A stretch of 64,000 nt of DNA from Pseudomonas chlororaphis (GTDB taxonomy: Bacteria > Pseudomonadota > Gammaproteobacteria > Pseudomonadales > Pseudomonadaceae), in assembly GCF_000783395.1 (NCBI RefSeq), contig NZ_JSFK01000026.1, positions 93,992-157,991 of the forward strand. Direction: 5' to 3'. Shown here in pieces: positions 42,624-51,796 of this stretch. A program made the position numbers and the translations under genes. The notes beneath the pieces are model-generated. The model ran no database searches, was not told the DNA's origin, and saw only the letters and a list, made by a program, of their open reading frames with translations. Position 1 is the stretch's first letter; every line of letters starts with the position of its first letter.

Positions 42624-43817
42624 ATGAAAACGCTGAAAACCCAAGTCGCCATTATTGGCGCCGGTCCGTCCGGATTGCTCCTCGGCCAGTTGTTGCACAA
42701 CGCTGGCATCGACACCCTTATCCTCGAACGCCAGACGCCGGATTATGTCCTCGGGCGCATCCGCGCCGGTGTGCTTGAACAAGGCATGGTAGAGCTGTTG
42801 CGTCAGGCGGGCGTGAGTCAGCGCATGGACGCCGAAGGGCTGGTGCATGGCGGTTTCGATCTGGCTTTGGACGGGCGTCAGGTGCATATCGATCTGCACG
42901 CTTTGACCGGCGGCAAGAGCGTGATGATCTACGGCCAGACCGAAGTCACCCGTGATCTGATGGCCGCTCGTCGGGAGGCTGGCGCACCGACGATTTACCA
43001 GGCGCGCGATGTCGTTCCTCACGGCATGAAAAGCGACGAGGCGTTTGTCACCTTTGAAAAGGACGGTGAAATCTTTCGCGTCGATTGCGATTACATCGCC
43101 GGTTGCGACGGCTTCCACGGCGTCGCGCGGCAGTCGATTCCGGCCGATTGTCTGAAAGTGTTCGAGCGGGTTTATCCGTTTGGCTGGCTGGGGATTCTGG
43201 CCGACACGCCGCCGGTGCATGACGAATTGGTCTACGCCCGCCATGAACGCGGCTTTGCCTTGTGCAGCATGCGTTCGGCAACGCGCACCCGTTATTACCT
43301 GCAAGTACCGGCGGATGAAAACGTCGATGACTGGAGCGATCAGCGCTTCTGGAATGAATTGAAAAATCGTCTGCCGGTGGCGCTTGCCGAGAAACTGGTC
43401 ACTGGCCCGTCAATTGAAAAAAGCATCGCGCCGCTGCGCAGTTTTGTCGTCGAGCCGATGCAGTACGGACGGATGTTTCTGGTCGGCGACGCCGCGCATA
43501 TCGTCCCGCCTACCGGCGCCAAGGGTTTGAATCTGGCGGCGAGTGACGTCAGCACGTTGTTCAATATTCTGCTGAAGGTTTACCGCGACGGCCGCACCGA
43601 TCTGCTCGAGAAATATTCGGAAATCTGCCTGCGCCGAGTGTGGAAGGCCGAGCGCTTTTCCTGGTGGATGACCTCGATGCTGCACCGCTTCGATGATCAC
43701 GACGCTTTCAGTCAGCGCATCAGCGCCTCGGAACTGGACTACTTTGTCAGTTCAGAGGCAGGGCGAAAAACCATTGCGGAAAATTACGTCGGACTTCCTT
43801 ATGAGGCTATCGAATAG
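42624..43817 (+). CDS. pobA: 4-hydroxybenzoate 3-monooxygenase
   Basis: The flavoprotein hydroxylates 4-hydroxybenzoate to protocatechuate with NADPH and oxygen. At 397 residues it has family length. The FAD motif VAIIGAGPSGLLLGQLL, the IRAGVLEQGMVELL region, the CDGFHGVAR segment and the second FAD motif VGDAAHIVPPTGAKGLNLA are all intact. The ATG at 42624 gives three residues more than the classical start. It is divergent from pobR. The protocatechuate genes are not in the window. Confidence 0.96.
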   Translation: MKTLKTQVAIIGAGPSGLLLGQLLHNAGIDTLILERQTPDYVLGRIRAGVLEQGMVELLRQAGVSQRMDAEGLVHGGFDLALDGRQVHIDLHALTGGKSVMIYGQTEVTRDLMAARREAGAPTIYQARDVVPHGMKSDEAFVTFEKDGEIFRVDCDYIAGCDGFHGVARQSIPADCLKVFERVYPFGWLGILADTPPVHDELVYARHERGFALCSMRSATRTRYYLQVPADENVDDWSDQRFWNELKNRLPVALAEKLVTGPSIEKSIAPLRSFVVEPMQYGRMFLVGDAAHIVPPTGAKGLNLAASDVSTLFNILLKVYRDGRTDLLEKYSEICLRRVWKAERFSWWMTSMLHRFDDHDAFSQRISASELDYFVSSEAGRKTIAENYVGLPYEAIE

Positions 43818-43896
43818 CCTGCTACCGACTTACACTGGCGAGCATCCACCCGCGCGCAATGGCCGCGCGGGTCCATCACTGCCCGCAGGCTCGCCC

Positions 43897-45414
43897 GTGA
43901 CCAATCTCAATCACCCCGAAACGCCCAAACCGGCCATTCGCAGCGTGCTGGTCGCGCTGATGATGGCGATTTTTCTCGGCGCGCTGGATCAAACCATCGT
44001 TGCTGTATCGATGCCGGCCATCTCTGCGCAGTTCAAGGATGTCAGCCTGCTGGCCTGGGTGATTTCCGGGTACATGGTCGCGATGACGGTGGCCGTGCCG
44101 ATCTACGGCAAGCTCGGCGACTTGTATGGGCGACGCAAACTGATGCTGTTCGGCATGGGCCTGTTCACCCTCGCCTCACTGTTTTGCGGCATGGCTCAAA
44201 GCATGGAGCAACTGGTGCTGGCGCGGATCCTTCAGGGCATCGGCGCTGGCGGGATGATCTCGGTGAGTCAGGCGATCATCGGCGACATCGTGCCGCCGCG
44301 TGAACGCGGGCGTTATCAGGGTTACTTCAGCAGCATGTACGCAGTGGCCAGTGTCGCCGGCCCGGTACTCGGTGGTTACATGACCGAGTACCTGTCATGG
44401 CGCTGGGTATTTCTGATCAACCTGCCGCTGGGCCTCGGTGCCTGGTGGGTGGCGCGGCGCAATCTGCGCGGGTTGCCGATTCCCCAGCGCAAACCGATCA
44501 TCGACTACCTCGGTACGTTGTTGATGATCATCGGCCTCACTGCCCTGCTGTTGGGCATCACTCAGGTTGGTCAAGGTCACTCGTGGCGTAGCAGCGAAGT
44601 CCTTGGTCTTTTCGCTTGCGCCGTGGTGGTGCTGGCGGTGTTTGTCTGGCATGAGCGGCGCGCACGCGAGCCTTTGCTGCCGATGCACCTGTTTGCCAAC
44701 CGCAATGCCCTGCTGTGCTGGTGCACGATTTTCTTCACCAGTTTCCAGGCGATCTCGCTGATTGTGCTGATGCCGCTGCGCTTTCAGACCGTCACCGGAG
44801 CCGGGGCTGACAGCGCCGCTTTGCACTTGTTGCCATTGGCGATGGGGTTGCCGATTGGTGCATTTTTCGCTGGCCGGCGCACGTCGATTACCGGGCGTTA
44901 CAAACCACAGATTCTGAGTGGCGCTCTGCTGATGCCGATCGCGATTCTCGGCATGGCGTTCAGCCCACCCGAGGCGACGCTGGTCAGTGCACTGTTCATG
45001 TTGCTCTGCGGTATTTCCAGCGGTATGCAGTTCCCGACTTCGCTGGTCGGTACACAGAACTCGGTGGAGCAACGCGACATCGGCGTAGCGACCAGCACCA
45101 CCAACCTGTTTCGCTCTCTCGGCGGCGCGGTGGGCGTGGCGTTGATGTCGGCGCTGTTGCTGGCGTTGCTGCAGGATTCCAGTTTCGCCCATCTGGCGAG
45201 CAGTTCGCTGATGAGCGAGGGGCATTCCGGCAACGTTCTGCTCGATGGTTTGAACGCCGCGCCGGGGGATGCGCAGGACGCCTTGCGGGCGGAATTGCTG
45301 GTGACGTTCCGGCATTTGTTGTGGGTGAGTGCGGCGGTGTCGTTGCTGGGGTTGGCAGCGGCGATTGCGATGCCGAACAATCTGCTGCGCGGGCGTGAGC
45401 ACGGCGCCAAATAA
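43897..45414 (+). CDS. Multidrug/aromatic efflux MFS transporter, DHA2 (14-helix) family
   Basis: The 505-residue protein has about fourteen helices and the DHA2 signature (GALDQTIVAVSMPAISAQF, helix 1; GKLGDLYGRRKLM, loop 2; ILQGIGAGGMISVSQAIIGD, helix 5). I chose the GTG at 43897, which has AGG upstream and gives the usual short N-terminus; an ATG at 43801 overlaps pobA by 17 bases and would add a 32-residue extension. Being downstream of pobA on the same strand, it may export aromatic compounds or share the induction. Drug specificity is not readable. Confidence 0.85.
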   Translation: MTNLNHPETPKPAIRSVLVALMMAIFLGALDQTIVAVSMPAISAQFKDVSLLAWVISGYMVAMTVAVPIYGKLGDLYGRRKLMLFGMGLFTLASLFCGMAQSMEQLVLARILQGIGAGGMISVSQAIIGDIVPPRERGRYQGYFSSMYAVASVAGPVLGGYMTEYLSWRWVFLINLPLGLGAWWVARRNLRGLPIPQRKPIIDYLGTLLMIIGLTALLLGITQVGQGHSWRSSEVLGLFACAVVVLAVFVWHERRAREPLLPMHLFANRNALLCWCTIFFTSFQAISLIVLMPLRFQTVTGAGADSAALHLLPLAMGLPIGAFFAGRRTSITGRYKPQILSGALLMPIAILGMAFSPPEATLVSALFMLLCGISSGMQFPTSLVGTQNSVEQRDIGVATSTTNLFRSLGGAVGVALMSALLLALLQDSSFAHLASSSLMSEGHSGNVLLDGLNAAPGDAQDALRAELLVTFRHLLWVSAAVSLLGLAAAIAMPNNLLRGREHGAK

Positions 45415-45426
45415 CTTTCTCCCCTT

Positions 45427-45537
45427 GATCATTCCTACGCTCTGCGTGGGAATGCCTCAACGGACGCTCTGCGTTCGGCTTTGGATGGGACGCAGAGCGT
45501 CCCGGGCTGCATTCCCACGCGGAGCGTGGGAACGATC
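45427..45537. repeat. REPIN (GATCGTTCCCACGC family)
   Basis: GATCATTCCTACGCTCTGCG and the inverted ending GCGTGGGAACGATC enclose further inner palindromes (ACGCTCTGCG/CGCAGAGCGT). The same family recurs at 51418. Confidence 0.8.
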
Positions 45538-45542
45538 ATCCT

Positions 45543-46391
45543 TCAAGGGCTGTAGTAACCCACTGCCACAAGAAAATGCCCGGCCTTCTTCAGGTAAGCA
45601 TGCTTGTCCTCGACCTTGCCGGTCACCGGGTTCTTCCAGCGGTATTCATATTCACCCTCATCCTGCTTGCCGATCAGCGCCAGAATCGGCTCGCCCACCG
45701 GTTTGCCATCCGGATCCTTGATCTTGCCAAAGTCGGTGTTGATCAAGCGCAGGTTGGTGCCGTGGGCAACGTAGCGCTGGGTATTCAGATCGACCACAAA
45801 CACATACAAGTCGTCCTGCAAGTAGCCGCCCTTGAGCGAGTTGATCGCCGTCAGCGTGCCCTTCTCGTCTTTGCTCAAATCAGTCGCCGCTTTATCGAGC
45901 AACGCCTTGGCCTGCTCGGCCGAGGCTCGCGGCAAGTAGTAACCCACTGCCAGAATTCGCTGGCCGATGCGCTGGTAATACACGTGCTTGCGCTCGACCT
46001 TGCCATCGGCCCAATTCTGCCAACGGTATTCGGCCTGCTGGATGCCATTGCCTTCCGGCACTTTCAACGCGTCCTTGAAGGTTTTCTGCAAATCCGCGCC
46101 GAGCACCTCACTGACGTCACGACCGATCAACGCTGATGAAGGCCCGCCGCTGGCGAGCATCACGCCTTTGGTGTCGACCACGAACACGTAGCGATCCTTG
46201 TCGACGAACTCGCCCTGGCGGCTGAACGCGGCAAACGCCTTGTCGCCATTGTCGTGGTAATAGGCCAGGGCTTTCTCCAGCAAGGCAATCGCGGCCTGGC
46301 TGTCATCCTTGGCGGTAGTGGCGGCGCTGGCCTGGCCGAGGCTGGCCAGTAACATCAAACAGAGACAGGCGAATTTATGCACAAACCCCAT
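45543..46391 (-). CDS. Periplasmic protein with two tandem Cache domains
   Basis: The 282-residue protein has a signal peptide (HKFACLCLMLLASLGQASAA) and two small Cache ligand domains, residues about 35-155 and 165-280. Each holds DxYVFVVDxxxxxxAxG and a YxRWxNxxxGKxExKHxY-type strand and a VGYY ending. There is no membrane helix or signalling domain after them. Cache domains normally feed kinases or chemoreceptors, so this soluble pair may be a free ligand-binding partner for some receptor. GAGGG precedes the ATG at 46391. Confidence 0.85.
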   Translation of the reverse strand: MGFVHKFACLCLMLLASLGQASAATTAKDDSQAAIALLEKALAYYHDNGDKAFAAFSRQGEFVDKDRYVFVVDTKGVMLASGGPSSALIGRDVSEVLGADLQKTFKDALKVPEGNGIQQAEYRWQNWADGKVERKHVYYQRIGQRILAVGYYLPRASAEQAKALLDKAATDLSKDEKGTLTAINSLKGGYLQDDLYVFVVDLNTQRYVAHGTNLRLINTDFGKIKDPDGKPVGEPILALIGKQDEGEYEYRWKNPVTGKVEDKHAYLKKAGHFLVAVGYYSP

Positions 46392-46522
46392 GACGCATCC
46401 CTCGTTCTTTTTGGTGTTTCAAGAGCGTAGACGGCTTGGGAGCATGTATGGATATTCAGAGGGTTTCTGAACGTTTCGCGGATCCTGTGGTGAGGAATGG
46501 CCCCACCACAGGTGATCAAGCT

Positions 46523-47377
46523 TCAAGGGCGGGAATTGATCTGCTGCTGCAAATTCTGAATCTGCGCCTGGAGGGTGTTGATGTTGCGGGTCATCTGCGC
46601 ACGAAAGGCGTCGAACTCGGCGGTATTGCCGCCACCCTGCGGTGTTGCCGGGCGGTTGTCCTGTTCGCTTTTGAGGACGACGATCTCCTGCTCAAGACGA
46701 TCGATCGCCGCGCTCGGGTTGCCCTGCTTCTTCAGTGCAGCGATATCGGCACCGAGGCTTTTGAACTGAGCGTCAAAGGCCTTCAACTGGGCATCGACCT
46801 TGCTGGTGTCAGCCGGCGTGCTCTTGACGGTCGCCAGTTCCGCGCTCAAGGCTTTGACCTGCGCCTGCAACTGGGTATTGGCGTTCTGTTGTTCGGTGGT
46901 CTGCGCGGTCATCTGCGCCAGGCGCTTGTCCAGATCGCTGGCCTGTCCGGCCACGCCCTGCTGCTGTTTGCTCTGATCAAGCAACTTGCCTTCGAGCTGT
47001 TTGATTTGCAGCTTCAGGGCTTCGCTGTCGCTGGTGACATTGGACTGACTGGCCACGACCTTGCCGGAAATGTCCTGCAAGCGCCCGGCGGCTTCTTCGC
47101 TGATGCGTGCAAAGCTCTCCTGAGTCGCAACCAATTGCTGCTCCATCAGTGAGATCTGCTGGAAACTCCACCAGGCGAGGCCAACAAAGGCGAAGAACAA
47201 TGCGCCGACCAAGGCCCACAGCGGCCCGGTGCTCGCGGCTTTGACCTTGACCACCGGCGGCGTGCGCGAGTGCACGGAGGTGCGGGCGGTGGTCGGAATG
47301 TCATCGTCGTCGAAGGTGTCGGCACGCAGGCTCGGGACATCATCGAAGTCGTCGTGGGCATCATTACGCATGGACAT
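46523..47377 (-). CDS. Single-helix inner-membrane coiled-coil protein
   Basis: The 284-residue protein has an acidic cytoplasmic N-terminus (DDFDDVPSLRADTFDDDD), one membrane helix at about 52-72 (WALVGALFFAFVGLAWWSF), and a long periplasmic coiled coil rich in Gln, Ala and Lys heptads to the C-terminus. The coil reads as repeated LDKRLAQMTAQ and LSAELATVK units. Its role is unknown. Such proteins may span the periplasm as spacers or scaffolds. AGG lies eight bases before the ATG at 47377. Confidence 0.75.
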   Translation of the reverse strand: MSMRNDAHDDFDDVPSLRADTFDDDDIPTTARTSVHSRTPPVVKVKAASTGPLWALVGALFFAFVGLAWWSFQQISLMEQQLVATQESFARISEEAAGRLQDISGKVVASQSNVTSDSEALKLQIKQLEGKLLDQSKQQQGVAGQASDLDKRLAQMTAQTTEQQNANTQLQAQVKALSAELATVKSTPADTSKVDAQLKAFDAQFKSLGADIAALKKQGNPSAAIDRLEQEIVVLKSEQDNRPATPQGGGNTAEFDAFRAQMTRNINTLQAQIQNLQQQINSRP

Positions 47378-47494
47378 TGAGGCAACCTTTGTGAAACGCG
47401 GTGATGGCTAAATGCTGCGAAGTATAACCGCCGCAGCCGCAGGGATTGACCCCCCAAGCGGCTACACGGTTCATTGCCGCCCGGCCGAATCGTT

Positions 47495-48487
47495 TCAACG
47501 GATGTCCTGAGCTTTCCACCACGCACAGAACTCATCCAGCGCCGACCACAGGCTGACTTTCGGATCGTAGTCGAGATAATGCCGGGCGCGGCTGATGTCG
47601 AGGGTGAAATTTTTTTTCATCACCTGCATGCCCAGGCGCGACAGGGTTGGCTCCGGGCGCCCGGGCCAGAGCTTGCACGCGCCTTCGTTGAGCGCCGCGA
47701 CGCTGTAGGCCAGACCATACGAACGGTACTTGGTGACCTGCGGCACTTCCATTTTGCGCATCACGTAATTGACCACATCCCAAAGCGGCACCGGCGCGCC
47801 GTTGCTGATGTTGTAGGCCTTGCCCAGTGCGGAACCGGCGGCCAGCAAACTGCTGAGCATCGCTTCGTTGAGATTCTGCACGCTGGTGAAATCGACTTTG
47901 TTCAGACCATTGCCGATGATCGCCAGGCGGCCCTTGCGCTGCATGTTGAGCAGGCGCGGAAAGATGCTCATATCGCCAGCACCGGTGACAAAACGCGGGC
48001 GCAGGGCGATGGTTTCGAGGCCGAATTCCTGCGCGCCGAAGACCTTTTGCTCGGCCAGGTACTTGGTCGCGGCGTAGTGATGTTTGAAGCGCTTGGGCAC
48101 TTGTTCTTCGGTCAGGTTGAAGTGATCGCGACCATCGAAGTAGATCGACGGCGACGAAAGATGCACCAAACGGCGGACGCGCTGCTTCAGACAGGCTTCG
48201 ACAACGTTTTCAGTGACCTGCACATTGCCTTGATGGAAGTCCTGATAGCGGCCCCACAGTCCGACAGCACCGGCGCAATGCACCACGGCTTCGACGTCAG
48301 AGCACAGTTCGCGTACCAGATCGGCATCGGTCAGGTCGCCGGGAACAAACTCGGCACCACGGCGCACCAGGTGTTCGACGCTCTCGGCCCGGCGACCGTT
48401 GACCCGCACGTCCAGGCCCTGCTCCAAAGCGAAACGCGCAAAGCGTCCGCCAATGAAGCCGCTTGCGCCGGTGACCAAAATTTTCAT
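47495..48487 (-). CDS. NAD-dependent epimerase/dehydratase (3-beta-HSD-like SDR)
   Basis: The 330-residue extended SDR has the Rossmann motif TGASGFIGG at the N-terminus and a clear active site with YAATK (YxxxK, near residue 142) after HLSSPSIYFDG. The segment FTSVQNLNEAMLSSLL binds substrate or cofactor in relatives. It resembles steroid/flavonoid-type 3-beta-hydroxysteroid dehydrogenase proteins in bacteria. GGAG lies seven bases before the ATG at 48487. Position upstream of the ArgP block agrees with PAO1 as I recall it. Substrate unknown. Confidence 0.85.
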   Translation of the reverse strand: MKILVTGASGFIGGRFARFALEQGLDVRVNGRRAESVEHLVRRGAEFVPGDLTDADLVRELCSDVEAVVHCAGAVGLWGRYQDFHQGNVQVTENVVEACLKQRVRRLVHLSSPSIYFDGRDHFNLTEEQVPKRFKHHYAATKYLAEQKVFGAQEFGLETIALRPRFVTGAGDMSIFPRLLNMQRKGRLAIIGNGLNKVDFTSVQNLNEAMLSSLLAAGSALGKAYNISNGAPVPLWDVVNYVMRKMEVPQVTKYRSYGLAYSVAALNEGACKLWPGRPEPTLSRLGMQVMKKNFTLDISRARHYLDYDPKVSLWSALDEFCAWWKAQDIR

Positions 48488-48506
48488 GCAAAACTCCAAT
48501 GAAACC

Positions 48507-48580
48507 AGCTGCGAGCTTCAAGCTTCGAGCTGCAAGTTTAAAACGGTGCGCAGCGCTGAACTTGCCGCTTGCAGCTTGAC
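48507..48580. repeat. AGCTTCAAGCTTCGAGCTGC-type dispersed repeat
   Basis: A second copy of the class at 12868-12961, with words GAGCTTCAAGCTTCGAGCTG and CTTGCCGCTTGCAGCTTGAC. It fills the gap between the epimerase and ArgP-type genes. Confidence 0.6.
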
Positions 48581-48582
48581 GC

Positions 48583-49482
48583 TCATGGCTGTTTCCAAGG
48601 CACCAGCCATTGCGCTGAAGCGCGCACTAATTGCTCGGTCAGCAAGCCCAGCAACTGACCTCCATTGCGCCAATGATGCCAGTACAACGGCACGTCGATC
48701 GGTTTATCTGGCAACAGTTCGCGCAACACCCCGCGTTGCAGTTGATCGCGCACTTGCAGTTCCGGCACCAGGCCCCAGCCGAGTCCGGCTTCGGTCAGGC
48801 GGATAAAACCTTCCGAGGACGGGCACAAATGGTGTTCGAAACCACCGTCGACGCCCAACGAGGCGAGATAGCGATGCTGGAGAAAGTCGTCCGGACCAAA
48901 GACCAGTGCCGGCGTGCGCGGCAATTGTTCGGCGCGCACACCATCGGGGAAATGCCGCTCGATGAACGCCGGGCTGGCCAGCGCGCGATAACGCATCGCC
49001 CCGAGCAACACACTGCGCGCGCCGGCCACCGGCCGTTCGCTGGCGCAAAGGCACGCGGCGACTTCACCGGCGCGCATGCGTTTGAGGCCGACGGTCTGGT
49101 CTTCGACGATCAGATCGAGCAGCAAATGTTGTTCGGCGCAGAAATCACCCACCGCTTCAGCCCACCACGTGGCGAGACTGTCGGCATTAAGGGCGATGCG
49201 CAAACGTTCCGGCAAACCCTCTTCGTCCAGCGCAGGCACCAGGGTTTGCAAGTCGCGCTCAAGCAAACGCACCTGCTGCACATGGTTGAGCAGACGCCGG
49301 CCAATCTCGGTCGGCGACGGTGGCGTGCCGCGAATCAACACCGGCTGACCGACCCGCGCTTCGAGCAGTTTGATCCGTTGCGAGATCGCCGATTGCGACA
49401 AGCCGAGCACCTGCGCGGCACGTTCGAAACCGGCCTGCTCGACCACGGCGGCCAGAGCAGAAAGCAATTTGTAGTCGAACAT
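48583..49482 (-). CDS. argP: LysR-family regulator, ArgP/LysG type
   Basis: The 299-residue protein has the ArgP N-terminal domain (FDYKLLSALAAVVEQAGFERAA, then LSQSAISQRIKLLE) and an effector domain that in relatives senses lysine or arginine. It is divergent from an ACT-domain gene and a LysE-type exporter gene, the usual partners of LysG/ArgP. It likely activates the exporter when basic amino acids build up. AGGA lies seven bases before the ATG at 49482. Confidence 0.88.
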   Translation of the reverse strand: MFDYKLLSALAAVVEQAGFERAAQVLGLSQSAISQRIKLLEARVGQPVLIRGTPPSPTEIGRRLLNHVQQVRLLERDLQTLVPALDEEGLPERLRIALNADSLATWWAEAVGDFCAEQHLLLDLIVEDQTVGLKRMRAGEVAACLCASERPVAGARSVLLGAMRYRALASPAFIERHFPDGVRAEQLPRTPALVFGPDDFLQHRYLASLGVDGGFEHHLCPSSEGFIRLTEAGLGWGLVPELQVRDQLQRGVLRELLPDKPIDVPLYWHHWRNGGQLLGLLTEQLVRASAQWLVPWKQP

Positions 49483-49578
49483 CAGTTTTCCTAATGAGCG
49501 ATCAGCACTATTGGTTTTTCTTATACAGGTTTCGCCCGGAGAATAGCCAGCAAGCACTCTTTCTCAAGGAACACTTCC

Positions 49579-49980
49579 ATGGCTGGCGAAACTTCACTCT
49601 CTACTTTATTGCGCAGCATGAGCCCGCAACTCAACGCCGGCGAATACGTGTTCTGCACCCTGCGTAACGGTGTGTTGCCGAGCGGTCTGGAGGTTGTCGG
49701 CAGCTTCCGCGAGCAGGAAGGTCTGACGGTCATTGTCGAACGCTCCCGAGCCGAACAGGCCGGTTTCAGCTTCGAATACGTCGCCGCGTGGATCACCTTG
49801 AACGTGCATTCGGCGCTGGAAGCCGTTGGCCTCACTGCTGCCTTCGCCACGGCATTGGGCAAGGCCGGGATCAGTTGCAATGTGATCGCCGGTTATTACC
49901 ACGACCATTTGTTCGTCGGTCAGGCCGACGCCGAGCGCGCCATGCAAGTGCTGCGCGATCTCGCAGCCAACGCGGAGTAA
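49579..49980 (+). CDS. ACT-domain protein
   Basis: The 133-residue protein is of the DUF/ACT pair type: residues 5-65 hold MSPQLNAGEYVFCTL and a strand of VVGSFREQEGLTVIVE, and the second half (WITLNVHSALEAVGLTAAFATALGKAGISCNVIAGYYHDHLFV) is a typical ACT amino-acid-binding unit. It overlaps nothing and is followed by the exporter after five bases, so it may sense the amino acid that the exporter moves. Confidence 0.85.
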   Translation: MAGETSLSTLLRSMSPQLNAGEYVFCTLRNGVLPSGLEVVGSFREQEGLTVIVERSRAEQAGFSFEYVAAWITLNVHSALEAVGLTAAFATALGKAGISCNVIAGYYHDHLFVGQADAERAMQVLRDLAANAE

Positions 49981-49985
49981 TTGTT

Positions 49986-50588
49986 ATGTGGCAAAGCTAT
50001 GTGAACGGCCTGCTGGTGGCGTTCGGGCTGATCATGGCGATCGGCACGCAGAACGCTTTTGTATTGGCGCAGAGCTTGCGCCGTGAACATCACCTGCCGG
50101 TGGCGGCGCTGTGCGTGGTCTGCGATGCACTTCTGGTAGCGGCCGGAGTATTCGGGTTGGCGACGATTCTGGCGCAGAACCCGACGCTGCTGGCCATTGC
50201 CCGTTGGGGCGGCGCGACGTTTCTGATCTGGTACGGCAGCCAGGCGCTGCGCCGGGCCTGTTCGAAACAGAGCATGGATCAGGGTGAAAACCAGACCGTG
50301 CGTTCATTGCGCGCGGTGATGCTCAGCGCGTTGGCAGTGACGCTGCTCAACCCGCACGTTTATCTGGATACGGTGTTGTTGATCGGCTCGCTCGGCGCGC
50401 AACAATCGGTGCCGGGGGCTTATGTGGTCGGGGCTGCGAGTGCTTCTCTGTTGTGGTTTTTCACGCTTGCGCTAGGCGCGGCATGGCTGGCGCCATGGTT
50501 GGCCCGGCCGAGTACCTGGCGGATTCTCGATCTGGTGGTGGCGTTGATGATGTTTACCGTGGCCGGGCAATTAATTTTCGCCAGCTGA
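49986..50588 (+). CDS. LysE/ArgO-family amino-acid exporter
   Basis: The 200-residue protein has about six helices and the LysE motif GLIMAIGTQNAFVLAQSLRR near the N-terminus plus the LNPHVYLDTVLLIGSL signature in helix 4. It exports lysine or arginine. GGAG of the preceding stop codon region lies eight bases before the ATG, and the ACT gene is five bases upstream, so they are co-transcribed. Regulation by the divergent ArgP/LysG-type protein is likely. Confidence 0.9.
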   Translation: MWQSYVNGLLVAFGLIMAIGTQNAFVLAQSLRREHHLPVAALCVVCDALLVAAGVFGLATILAQNPTLLAIARWGGATFLIWYGSQALRRACSKQSMDQGENQTVRSLRAVMLSALAVTLLNPHVYLDTVLLIGSLGAQQSVPGAYVVGAASASLLWFFTLALGAAWLAPWLARPSTWRILDLVVALMMFTVAGQLIFAS

Positions 50589-50764
50589 TTTATTCCAAAC
50601 GGCTCTGGAACCTCTATCCCACACAGTTGTTGCGTGGTTATGCCGCAACCCCGGTGCTATGATCGAAACCCTGCGCCGCAAAGAGTAAAAACTCGCCGGT
50701 GCATTTCTGGCCGCCCGTGATCGGCCTTGCGCTCACCGCAACAGACCTGATTAGGAGAATCATC

Positions 50765-51361
50765 ATGGCTTTCGAATTGCCGCCGCTGCCTTACGCACAC
50801 GATGCCCTGCAGCCGCACATTTCCAAGGAAACCCTGGAATACCACCACGACAAGCACCACAACACCTATGTCGTGAACCTGAACAACCTGGTGCCAGGCA
50901 CCGAGTTCGAAGGCAAGACCCTGGAAGAAATCGTCAAGACTTCCTCGGGCGGTATCTTCAACAACGCCGCTCAGGTCTGGAACCACACTTTCTACTGGAA
51001 CTGCCTGGCGCCAAACGCCGGCGGTCAACCAACCGGCGCACTGGCTGATGCCATCAACGCAGCCTTCGGTTCGTTCGACAAGTTCAAGGAAGAGTTCAGC
51101 AAAACCTCGATCGGCACCTTCGGTTCCGGCTGGGGCTGGCTGGTGAAAAAGGCTGACGGTTCCCTGGCCCTGGCCAGCACCATCGGCGCCGGCAACCCGC
51201 TGACCAGCGGCGACACCCCGCTGCTGACCTGCGACGTCTGGGAACACGCTTACTACATCGACTACCGCAACGTTCGTCCGAAGTATGTCGAAGCGTTCTG
51301 GAACCTGGTCAACTGGAAGTTCGTTGCTGAGCAGTTCGAAGGCAAAACCTTCACCGCTTAA
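50765..51361 (+). CDS. sodB: Iron superoxide dismutase
   Basis: The 198-residue enzyme disproportionates superoxide in the cytoplasm. Metal ligands are visible: His27 (EYHHDKHH), His74 region (WNHTFYW), Asp and His in DVWEHAYYIDYRN. The N-terminal AFELPPLPYAHDALQPHIS and GSGWGWLVKK mark the iron type. GGAG is upstream of the ATG at 50765. A strong terminator follows at 51376. It stands between the LysE exporter and bifA as in PAO1. Confidence 0.97.
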   Translation: MAFELPPLPYAHDALQPHISKETLEYHHDKHHNTYVVNLNNLVPGTEFEGKTLEEIVKTSSGGIFNNAAQVWNHTFYWNCLAPNAGGQPTGALADAINAAFGSFDKFKEEFSKTSIGTFGSGWGWLVKKADGSLALASTIGAGNPLTSGDTPLLTCDVWEHAYYIDYRNVRPKYVEAFWNLVNWKFVAEQFEGKTFTA

Positions 51362-51375
51362 GCTGCGCGCCAGTC

Positions 51376-51404
51376 AAAAAACCCGGCTTTTGCCGGGTTT
51401 TTTT
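51376..51404 (+). terminator. Intrinsic terminator of sodB
   Basis: AACCCGGC and GCCGGGTT pair around a TTTT loop, preceded by an A-run and followed by seven T residues. Confidence 0.92.
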
Positions 51405-51417
51405 ATGGGCGTTCGAT

Positions 51418-51520
51418 GATCGTTCCCACGCTCCTGCGTGGGAATGCATACCGTGACGCTCCACGTCACTGGACGCAGAGCGTCCCTGGAGGCATTCCCA
51501 CGCTGAGCGTGGGAACGATC
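51418..51520. repeat. REPIN (GATCGTTCCCACGC family)
   Basis: GATCGTTCCCACGCTCCTGC and inverted GCGTGGGAACGATC bracket inner palindromes, like the copy at 45427. The remaining gap to bifA (51521-51796) shows no gene and must hold the bifA promoter. Confidence 0.85.
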
Positions 51521-51796
51521 AATAGCGTTTCTCTCACGATTAAAGCTGTCTGTCGCTGCTTGCTGCCGTGCCACAGCGGGCTACCATCAAATCTGGGAAA
51601 AAAGCTTGCGAACCGCTCAAGTTGAGGGCCGAAACTACCGACACAGTACAAATAGGGCTAATACTCCAGACAGCAGCATTTCGGTCAAGGCCACGGGCAA
51701 ATCATCCCCGGTCTGATTGTCCCTTTGACTGCCAACACGGGATTGCCAATACTCATGGCAACTTGACGCTACCCGCACGGAACAAGGAATAACCCT

